NCBI GenBank assembly: GCA_964017045.1
Contig: OZ024794.1
Location: forward strand, 52,419,608-52,483,607
Reading direction: 5' to 3'
DNA from: Omphiscola glabra
Taxonomy: Eukaryota > Mollusca > Gastropoda > Lymnaeidae
Length of the DNA: 64,000 nucleotides
In this document: one piece after another, positions 55,601-64,000 of the stretch
How the letters are laid out: every line of letters begins with the position of its first letter
Position numbering within the stretch: position 1 is the first letter of the stretch
Made by a program: the position numbers and the translations under genes
The notes under the pieces: model-generated
Told to the model about the DNA's origin: nothing
The model's database searches: none
Seen by the model: the letters and a program-made list of their open reading frames with translations, nothing else

Positions 55601-57550
55601 CGTCGAGGTGAGGAGAGCTGGTGAGGTATTTTCTTGTTTTTTTTTTTTTTTGTTTCGAAGAGAAGTAGGGGTAAAAAGCCAAATCAGCTCTTTTTTCCCC
55701 TTACTTATGTCCCAAGCCAATGACAGAAGCTTGTATGAGAATTCTTAGTGTAATTTTCTTGAATGTTTAATGTCGTATCTTTATTTCACTATTTGAGTGG
55801 CTCTAGTAGGCGGTATAAAGGAAATAGGCATTTTGAAGAGAGGCTTTGTGTGTGAGATTGGTTAGGCGGGGTGGCAAGGGGTGTCAAAGTGATGAGGTTT
55901 CCCTAATATAACAGAGATGGTCTGGCGCAAGTAGCTATGCTTTGTCATTGTTTGTGTTGTTATTTTTTTTATATCTCAGTAATCGTCATGGTCATTCTGT
56001 CATTTTGCTCGTGCATTATGTCCAAATTATTCGACATTTTGAAATGATTGTTAGTATATTATGAATCCGCTATTAATTCAAGTCTGTAAAAATACTTTGA
56101 CTCAAGACTTCACAGTTCTGCTTCCAGTTATTGCACAAAATATCGTCAATGACGTTGAGTATATTTTTCTTGCAAACAAAACTACAGGGGTCGGTCTTAA
56201 TATTTCTTGTTAGTTTGAGCGTCTTGGAAGGACCGTACGTTGCTGTAGTCAAATATAATATGTGCTAAAATAGTTGCGTTTTGCTGCATTGCTTGGGGCT
56301 CTTGCCAACAATGGAAAGTCGTCCAACGTGTCTTGGTTAGTCAAGCCCTGCAAAAAGTTGATGTTTACCTGCGAATAAGCTGCGTCTGTTTAGGGTAAAT
56401 GTATTTTCATTTGCTTATGTTGGGTAATCCTTATATATATAAAATGTGTTTTAAAAATGCTGTCCTTTAGACTATTTAAATAGTAACTGGTGTGTTACAA
56501 CGTAGGTACTCGTGCGAAAGTTGTCGGTAGGATGTACACTTTAATGAGCCAGTGTTTCGTATGCTTAAATGGAAATCCTTACCAAACATCCATTAGCTGC
56601 TTTGACCCCATACACCACATGAACTAGCTTGTCATTACATTATTATATAATTGCTATTTAAGGAACCAATTCTTAAAACTTACCTAATATTAAACCGGTG
56701 GTTTAAAAAAAAAAAAAACACTAAATGTTGTTTAAAATGTACTATATAGGGAACGACAAGGAGTTTTGCTTTTATGATTTTTGCTGGTTTAGTTTTCATT
56801 GGTGATACAATGAGATCATATATATCGATTTATAACACTATATCAGAAAATGTCAATATAAAATTAATCAAATATACTGTCAACCTCTGGGGTCTTAGTA
56901 AAAATACATATATATAACTTTAGGAACTGTACATTAAAGTTTCTCCAAATTCGTTTTCAACGAGACCAGGTTAAGCCAAAGTAATAATAATATTACTGTA
57001 ATATTATGGTTTTAGTTGAAATAACTGCAACTGTACCTCTGCTTTATGTTTATATGATGATTTTTAAGTTTCATCAGAAGCATATAAGCTCCATGTATTT
57101 ATTTGTCAAAGGTCATAAAGTTTTCGATAAGACCATGAGCTTAATGCAATTTGATTGATTTTATTTGACATTTACAACGAAATTCTTAATGTTAAAAGGT
57201 GTAGCGTTTATTCTTTCTATTGAAATCATCAGCTTTCCTACCACCTACTTGAGTGCATACAGCTTTTTACTAGTTGCTGTAAGTTTAAAACTCGCTTTTT
57301 TGTATAATTAATTATTACCTTTTTTAATGACCGTAATCCTTCATATAATGACTCAAAAAATATATTCTTTTTTTGGTGATTGAACTGTAGATTTATGATA
57401 TTGCATCAGGTACTAAGAAAATAAATGTTAATGCATTTCTTTTGCGATTTATTGCGGCTCCATTGTAGGAATTATATAGTAGACAGAGGATAGACTACGA
57501 ACCCTCAAGCCAGTCCATATTGTGTCCTAGATATGCGACTGGTCTGAAGT
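52660..57550. other. Long AT-rich stretch, mostly unassigned
   Basis: Nearly 5 kb without a supported gene. A GC-richer block at 53470-53700 is open in several frames on both strands and looks repeat-like. The pair gagagccgccatgtcac (54331) and, inverted, gagcagagccggcgcgtg (to 54473) may bound a short hAT-type element. Poly(T) tracts lie near 54130, 54810 and 55640. Under the gene model this is intron between the exons at 57.6 and 43.7 kb. Confidence 0.4.
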
Positions 57551-57562
57551 AAATTGGCTCAC

Positions 57563-57604
57563 ATCCTCCATAACCCACCCTTTCCAGTCCTCCGTTCCGC
57601 AAAG
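57563..57604 (-). CDS. Candidate 14-codon micro-exon, phase 0-0
   Basis: On the minus strand a poly(C)/poly(T) tract ending tcctctcag gives an excellent acceptor. Forty-two bases follow, reading LCGTEDWKGWVMED, and end at a GAT|GTGAGC donor (57557-57562). A second frame is also open. The exon is tiny, but both splice sites are strong and both phases are 0, matching the exon at 58471-58632 upstream and that at 43636-43790 downstream. The poly(C) part of the tract belongs to a mobile-element-like patch, so a chance arrangement cannot be excluded. Confidence 0.38.
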
Positions 57605-58012
57605 CTGAGAGGAAAAAAAAAAGGGGGGGGGGGCGCAACCCTGATATTTTTCGGTATAATTTCCTTCTTTTTTTTTGACTGGTATATCGGCCACTTATTT
57701 CTCCCCTTCTCTCCTGTCTTTTATCGACGTCACAGCTATGCTCCCAGTACTACGAATGGTGGTATCTCTGCTGTGTGGAAGGAAAAAAGGTAAAGAATTT
57801 ATAGAAGTAAGCTTCCGAAATATAAAGCTTTGGTTTTGGTTAAAATGCCTGTTGAAATATTCTGAGAATTCCATCTTGGACCTAAATGTAAGTTTCCTTA
57901 AAAGAAAAAATAAATAAATTGAAATCATTTCTAAAGCTGAAAAGGAAAGAATATATTTTGAACACCACCCTTATGACTTTTCGGTATAACGTATAGCAAA
58001 ATGAAACATCCA

Positions 58013-58075
58013 GTGTCGTAGCTAGAGTTTGTGTCTGACACATCCAGTTGCGTAACTAGAACATGAGGTCCCCGA
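58013..58075. mobile_element. Tandem GGCGTAGCTA-type termini
   Basis: cagtgtcgtagctagag and, 36 bp later, cagttgcgtaactagaa are two left ends of the same MITE family in direct orientation, suggesting a nested or duplicated insertion. No right end was identified. Confidence 0.45.
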
Positions 58076-58470
58076 TTTTGCTGCCCTTGGCTTTTAAAAT
58101 TGCATGAATACCATACTCATCAAAATATATTACTTAGACCACTGGCAGATCTGTAAATACATGTATTTACACGGAAGGATGTTCATGGGAGCGAGGAAAA
58201 AAAAAGAAATCACTCTTATGTGTTGCGTACTTTCTGTTCTACTTTAAGTTGTATCATCGCGCCCCCCTCCCCCCGAGGGGGGCCGACCCCTCCCACTCTA
58301 CTGAACCCTGCCAAAAATATATATTTATAAATGTTCTCTTAATCCGTAGCCAGTCCTCAATAACATCTTTGTAACGTAGTCCCGCCCACGGCTATACCAT
58401 TTGGTATGAGAGTCGCTCTACTTCTTTGCCCTCTTCCTCATAATGTTTTTTTTTCATGGTTCTGGCTCAC

Positions 58471-58632
58471 TGCGTTTGGTGTGTTCTCCACATGCTGGCT
58501 GTGCTGGCACCGGGAAGTGTGTTTAAGAGGGTGTTGTTTTGGTCTTGTTTTTAAAATTTGATCACTGCTGTTAGAAGCGTTACAAATAGTCTCAGAACAT
58601 GCTGCCAACTGATTGGTTGTGTCATTGATCTG
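58471..58632 (-). CDS. Candidate internal exon, 54 codons, phase 0-0
   Basis: The acceptor ttctgttttgtttgccag is a very good pyrimidine tract, with a NAGNAG arrangement (ccagcag). Then 162 bases are open, ending at a GCA|GTGAGC donor (58465-58470). The peptide QINDTTNQLAACSETICNAS, NSSDQILKTRPKQHPLKHTS, RCQHSQHVENTPNA is polar and rich in N, Q, H, S, with N-glycosylation-type NDT/NAS/NSS sites. The frame continues on both sides for a total of 79 codons from an upstream ATG (58441-58677), so a small intronless ORF is an alternative. No family recognised. Confidence 0.4.
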
Positions 58633-59275
58633 CTGGCAAACAAAACAGAAGTGACCCTCCTTTAAAAAGTGGTACACTGTTTGAAAGATAAAGTAGTCTG
58701 TTCTGCAAATGTCTTATAATCCCCATGCAAGCTTTATAATTATGCTAAAAACGAGAGAATCGTTTTGTACACATTTAAATGGAACCTATATTTTGCTGTG
58801 TTTAATGTGAGGTTCTTAATGATATCTTTCTCAAATTTCGATATTTAAAACTGCATTGGTTCTGAAAGTAGCAACGATAAATGCTCTGGTGTTGTGCGAA
58901 ACGCTACAATTGCAGCATTATAAAGTAAATGATAATGATAATCTAAAAAAAAAAGATTGGATGATTTATATTTTTTAAATTAAAATTTTAGCTTATATTA
59001 TTAAGAGATATTTTTATAAAATTTTGGAACCTTTTATTTAATAGACTTTGATAAAATATCTCACTTTGAAATATATATTTTTAAAATATCACCCATACAC
59101 AAAACTAACGGTACATTTTATATGCAAAATGCTTATTTTAGGCATCAGTCAGCCACCAGTGAATATTTTAAAAAAAATTAAAATGTTTATGATTTATTTT
59201 TTTTAAATTCCGCTGGGGCTGTTCCATTTTGTCTAGCTCATGGGCCAGAAGTACGTATTTAAAAAAAAGAGTTAA

Positions 59276-60130
59276 CAGGGGTCCTCAAACTACGACCTGT
59301 GGTACAGATCCTTAACATTTGTCTTAACCAGGTCCGCCTAGCATCTCATTATTATTACAGTGGCCTTATATAGCACGGTACCCCAGCCTAGTGCTGGGCT
59401 CACCACGCTGCACATAAAAATATAAAAATATTACCAAACACAATCATGACATTAAAAAATTGCATACCTTTAAATATTATTAAAAACAGCTGTATAAATA
59501 TATAAATAAATATATATATATTCAACTCGCCCACCCAAGAACTAAATGCATGTCAAGCCATGGACGGCACATAGCAGCATCGTTTATCGGTCAGAGGGGG
59601 GGGGGGGTGGGAGTCAGTCGGGCTAGGAAAGTTTAAAGAGATGTGTCTTGAGTGCAGGTTTGAAGGTCTGGATGGTCGGTATATTGCGGATGTGTAGTGG
59701 GAGGGAATTCCATTATTTGGGGCGCAGAAAAAGAAAGATCGTTCACCGTATGTTTTAGTGCGTGTCTTGGGAATAGAAATAATACGCGTGTCTTCGGAGG
59801 AGCGAAGCTGTCGAAGTGATGAATAGATAGAAAGACGTTTGGTTAGATAGGACGGGCAGGAATCCGAGAAAAAGTTGTGGCAGAGAACATTAGTTAAAAA
59901 GCAGGCCTATAATTCCCATTCAAATTCTAAGTTTATGCTGATTAAAAGTTGTTCTTTTTCTTTTAAATATTTTATTTATTTATTTTATTTTCTAGCTCAA
60001 CAAATACAATATGTGCAGTACATAGGCATTCGTTTATATTTTAAAAAAGAACTTAAGTCCGGCCCTACACAGTGTCGAGGGGAGGGGCGCAGTGAACCGC
60101 GGCCCCTTGTTCAACAACTTTGAGAACCTA
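59276..60130. mobile_element. Degraded hAT element split by a LINE insertion
   Basis: The left end caggggtcctcaaactacga and the inverted right end taggttctcaaagttgttga are related TIRs. The flanks agagttaa (59268-59275) and taagttaa (60131-60138) agree at 6 of 8. The LINE copy at 59338-59890 occupies most of the interior, so the hAT element is the older of the two. Confidence 0.5.
59338..59890 (-). mobile_element. LINE copy 2, CR1/L2 family, 5'-truncated
   Basis: Reverse complement of the 3' part of the LINE at 17.8-19.4 kb. It keeps the region encoding KTRTKTYGERSFF, the frame up to HISLN, the SPTDS region and the terminal hairpin (gtgagcccagc, loop, gctggggtaccgtgc) with an attattatta tail. 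About 550 bases remain. The two copies differ throughout, so they are independent insertions. A G-run (59596-59606) interrupts the region after the coding part. Confidence 0.85.
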
Positions 60131-60144
60131 TAAGTTAAGCTTCA

Positions 60145-60170
60145 TTTTTTTTTTTTTTTTTTTTTTTTTT
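60145..60170. repeat. Poly(T) tract, 26 bases
   Basis: Uninterrupted T run next to the right flank of the hAT element; it could be the tail of a minus-strand retroposed sequence, but no body is recognisable. Confidence 0.95.
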
Positions 60171-60432
60171 GAAGAGGTTAATTAATTTGCATACTGATTT
60201 TTTGCTTACTACGCGTGAAATAAATAATTTAGAACGGAAATTCAAATCTTAAGGACATTTCTACCGCTGTTTAATTAATTATAGTTTGTGTTAAAGTTTT
60301 ATAGATTAGAAAGAATATTTTTATTGCATTTTCTATTTATATAGCATTTACCTTGCGATGTTTTTTGTTACGTATTTTTAATAGCATACTGAAACTTTGT
60401 GTTGACCTGGGGAATATTCTTGACTTGAGACC

Positions 60433-61032
60433 GCTATCTCGTTGTCTCCGCTCTAAGCTATCTCGTTGTCTCCGCTTCTAAGCTATCTCGTTGTCTCCGC
60501 TTCTAAGCTATCTCGTTGTCTTCGCTCCTAAGCTATCTCGTTGTCTCCGCTTCTAAGCTATCTCGCTGTCTCCGCTTCTAAGCTATCTCGTTGTCTCCGC
60601 TTCTAAGCTATCTCGTTGTCTCCGCTTCTAAGCTATCTCGCTGTCTCCGCTTCTAAGCTATCTCGTTGTCTCCGCTTCTAAGCTATCTCGCTGTCTCCGC
60701 TTCTAAGCTATCTCGTTGTCTCCGCTTCTAAGCTATCTCGCTGTCTCCGCTTCTAAGCTATCTCGCTGTCTCCGCTCCTAAGCTATCTCGTTGTCTCCGC
60801 TTCTAAGCTATCTCGCTGTCTCCGCTCCTAAGCTATCTCGTTGTCTCCGCTTCTAAGCTATCTCGTTGTCTCCGCTTCTAAGCTATCTCGCTGTCTCCGC
60901 TTCTAAGCTATCTCGTTGTCTCCGCTTCTAAGCTATCTCGCTGTCTCCGCTTCTAAGCTATCTCGCTGTCTCCGCTCCTAAGCTATCTCGTTGTCTCCGC
61001 TTCTAAGCTATCTCGTTGTCTCCGCTTCTAAA
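60433..61032. repeat. 25-bp minisatellite, about 24 copies
   Basis: The unit holds ctatctcg(t/c)tgtctccgct followed by (t/c)ctaag. Two variable sites (cgttg/cgctg and cttct/ctcct) form recurring blocks of several units, showing that multi-unit segments were duplicated. Very homogeneous, so recently expanded. Confidence 0.97.
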
Positions 61033-61453
61033 AATGATCATCACGTAATTTTACCTGTCAAAAAATATCTTCAATGGATGTTTCTGTGGACATTTATCAT
61101 TTAATGTTTCACTTATTTCTAATCAATGTAAGCTCCCCATCGACATGGCCGGGTCTCATTTCTTTTCCAAACCACAACCATTGTAAGTAACTTAATTTAA
61201 TTCAGCTCCCATCCACATCTTGCTGTAAACAGTAAAGTCAAACAATTCATGTTTCAGGTACAGATTAATAATTTTTTTTTTGAAAGCACACAAACTTTAT
61301 TTCTTTGCATCGAAGATATCTTTGTTAACGAGTTTATATATGTCAAATGTCATTGTATTTGTATTATTTCAAAATTGATTTTATTTACATCTGACCTTAA
61401 GCTAGATTTCCTTTGTCGTCTCTTGACACCCCTAGCCGGGTATGATTTAACGT
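61033..61453. other. Unassigned stretch
   Basis: gacatggccgggtctcattt (about 61141-61160) is an ATG in good Kozak context followed 37 bases later by a GTAAGT. It could be a plus-strand first coding exon (MAGSHFFSKPQP), but there is nothing else to support it. Confidence 0.3.
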
Positions 61454-61520
61454 CAGTTCACACTATCAAATTTCGCGTCAAATTGTTGTATGAACGCACT
61501 ATTTTGTGCGTGGTTTCTTT

Positions 61521-61551
<31 letters not shown>

Positions 61552-61636
61552 GATTTGATCAAATTTAAAAGTTGTGACAAGGCTTCATACACGAATTGCA
61601 TCAAATGCTTGAAGGAAAATTTGATCGTGTGAACCC
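61454..61636. mobile_element. MITE with CAGTTCACAC ends
   Basis: cagttcacactatcaaattt on the left and, inverted, gggttcacacgatcaaattt on the right form a 20-bp TIR with three mismatches; further inverted similarity (gtatgaacgc / gtatgaagcc) follows. The interior contains T12 and G22 (61531-61552). The same ends form the inner half of the palindrome at 30972-31042. Confidence 0.65.
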
Positions 61637-64000
61637 ACAAATGAATTATTGCATTTCTTTAATGAACATATGTGTCAATGATTATAACAAACTTGTAGGA
61701 TCGGATTTTTTAAAAAGAATTCGACCTTCAGGATGAATATAAAATTAAATATGTTCAGAGATCTTCTGCAAAGTGTCCTTATTGTCTAAAAAGAAGGAGG
61801 AGTTGAATAAGTAGAACAGTTGTTAAGACTTCTGCTGTGAGCTATTTTTACTGTTTATTTGGTTTCTACATTATGTGCAATGAGGGGAATGGCATTGTAA
61901 CACAAAATACACAAGACTTGAGAATTTATTAATTTTAATAAAAATATTAGTTTTGGTTTTTGTTTTGTTAATATTATTAATATATTCTGTATCACCCATC
62001 ATTAATCTTTTGTTAACGTAATGATAAAAACATTTACATTGTCAGAGTACAAAGACATTCTTTCCTTAAACTGAAGTATTTTAAAAGTAAATATATAAAT
62101 CTCTTTAATTTCCATGATAAATGTATTTTTGTTTATGCGACATGCTCAAAGCCCTCTTCCAATAATACATCTCTTCACATCATCTGACAGATACTGTTTT
62201 AGCGTTCCATTAACTTCTTTCGTCCACAACAAGTGTCTACAGTGAAATGTCAGCTCATGGCAAATGTCTAAAAATATCAAATGTCTATTTTCTTAAAAAT
62301 GCAGGGGCAGCAAATTTTTCAATTTAATTAAATAAGCACTTTGGATCCATTCAACATGTAGGCAAATATATCACAGAATATATGGCATTAAATGTAATCA
62401 TTGTAAAATTGTAATCATGTAGATGTCCCCCTGGGGTCATCCAGCGGCGTCGAGAGAGGCGATTTGCTGTTGGGAACCAGCTAATAATCCTAGAAAGAAT
62501 AATCCCAGGCCTTGTGGATTTCGTCCTGCGAATTCCATACCATCGTCACCTTGTGACGGACGGATGCCAAGAAAAAAAATGTAATCATCTGCAATGTGTA
62601 AAAAAAAAAAAGCTCACAAATCCATCTATAATAATAATAATAATAATTCCCGAGTGGATGGTGTCCGTCCCGCTCAAGAAAGGTAATACTGTTTAATCCC
62701 TTTACATTGAATTGTTTTGCTGCTTATCTTCCTCGACTAAACCTTTGCGGTAAATAATGACTTATTATATATCTAATGCTATTATTTCAATTTTTAATCA
62801 AATTATCCTTCATTTTTGCAATTAATTATGGGGGGGGGGGCGTGAGGATTCCAGATGTCGCTCCATCTATCCACCAATGCTAATAGCAGAGCAACCACAA
62901 GTCGGCACACAGCACGATGGGTAAAGAATGTGTGTTTTTTGTTTTTTTTTGCGTGCTTTTGGTGCTTACGTAATCAAGCGCACGATTTTTTATTTGTTAT
63001 GCCAACCTTCAAGCATTTTACATGCACAGTGTGGTTGCCTTGCCCCAGCCATAGTAACTCTATAAACTCTTTGAGAACCGTTTAGCTTGATGACTGAGCG
63101 GTCGCTCTCATGGCAATTTTTCTTACTTCTCAGAATATCTTACTTCTCAGAATATCTTACTTCATGGAAAAACGAAACGTGTATATTGTTGTTCCCCTTT
63201 CTCACATAGCCTTAGTTAAAGGAAACGATGAATTGTGTTTGTTCTTATGTGAAGCATTACTAACAATCGCGTGTGATAGTTTCTGGTTATGTGTTGGACC
63301 TTACCTGGCTTTATTCATAACATAAGCTGCAGTGTGTCATTTTACAAATTGGTCCCGTGTCAACGACAAGGTGTGTAGGTCGTAGTTCCTGTTTTTTGTG
63401 TTTTTTTATGCAACAACGTCAGTTTGTGAAATCACTGGAAAAGGGGGGGGGGTTCGGAACTTTTTACTGGTCGCACAAGTTTTGCTTCTTAAAAGAATGT
63501 CGACACATCGTTACAGATCGCCACGCTTTGGAAATGTATATGTTTCACGTGTGGCCTGACTAAGGGGTTAAGAGAGGAGCAAGTATGAGACAGTTTTTTT
63601 TTTTTTTAATAACATTGTATAGGCTGTTTTTGTGCGTGGGTATAACTGTGTTACATTATTTCATTTTAAAAAGAGTATTCATGTATAGTAATATTCAAAC
63701 ATGCTGTCAAAAGTATCTTCATGTTGTAGAAGTTATATATATATAAATAAATCGTATTTTTATATTGTCTTGCTGATTTACTTTCATAGTTAATTGCTAT
63801 GTACATTACTTAAATTCCTCATACTTATCGATGCGAGAAGTATATTTATTATTTAAAAAAATATATTTCTGCTGGTAACAACAACGTCTCTCTCTTATAT
63901 ATATTTTTCTTCTGGAACGCCCTGCTTTCTCTTCAAAACAGCCCTCCCCCTTTTTTTCCCCCTCTCTTCTCAAAAACTCCACATGTTTTATATTATTAGT
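61637..64000. other. AT-rich stretch to window end
   Basis: No gene supported. Small items are an ataataataat microsatellite at about 62626-62647 that may be a LINE tail, a G10 run (62831-62840), a three-copy tcttacttctcagaata repeat near 63120-63160, and a poly(T) tract at about 63594-63608. Plus-strand frames of 60-76 codons here lack coding composition or splice context. Confidence 0.4.

Noticed and set aside
61141..61200. Plus-strand first exon (ATG in Kozak context, then GTAAGT)
   Set aside because: Only about a dozen codons and no promoter or downstream exon; a near-copy of the start of this sequence at 61204 lacks the ATG.

Overview
This is eukaryotic, almost certainly animal, DNA: AT-rich, crowded with short transposon copies, minisatellites and poly(C)/poly(G) tracts, with no operons and no long host reading frame. 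The best guess is a gastropod mollusc, probably a freshwater pulmonate snail. That guess rests on three hAT miniature elements that match the SPIN family as I remember it (SPIN has been reported from the pond snail Lymnaea), on the style of the LINE reverse transcriptases, and on a Gag-like protein start of a kind I associate with mollusc LTR elements. I could not run any search, so the species is not established.

Layout. 0-4 kb: a 22-bp and a 62-bp minisatellite and a GC-rich dispersed repeat. 4.3-10 kb: a 1.5-kb hAT-like element with target-site duplications (TSDs) and a second element nested in it, two SPIN copies, a GGCGTAGCTA-type miniature inverted-repeat element (MITE) and a 49-bp array. 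11-15 kb: LINE debris, two degenerate minisatellites and a foldback element whose arms are tandem repeats. 17-26 kb: a 5'-truncated CR1/L2-type LINE broken by one stop codon, more hAT-type termini, a third SPIN copy, a 49-bp array inside an element, and a 62-bp higher-order repeat. 26.4-31.4 kb: a hAT MITE with a perfect 8-bp TSD, a long palindrome and another LINE piece. 34.6-37.1 kb: a decayed piggyBac-like transposase and a Tigger/pogo-like MITE. 37.25-41.42 kb: a complete, very young, non-autonomous LTR retrotransposon with identical 488-bp LTRs, a 5-bp TSD, a tRNA-Pro-type primer site, a polypurine tract and one intact 585-codon Gag-like ORF. 44-47.2 kb: two abutting copies of an unclassified repeat. 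48.9-50.2 kb: a tandem duplication and a LINE 3' half. 52.1-52.3 kb: the C-terminal dimerisation domain of a hAT transposase on the minus strand. 59.3-61 kb: a LINE copy nested in a hAT element, then a 25-bp array.

Host genes. No complete host gene is visible. Reading the minus strand for splice signals gave seven short coding-like blocks with plausible acceptor and donor sites, at 58.5, 57.6, 43.7, 42.1, 10.4, 7.2 and 1.9 kb. Several neighbours join in phase (58.5 to 57.6 to 43.7 to 42.1 to 10.4 kb; 7.2 to 1.9 kb). The working model is one or two minus-strand genes whose very large introns have filled with the mobile elements listed here. This is inference from splice sites and frame only; I do not recognise the encoded protein.
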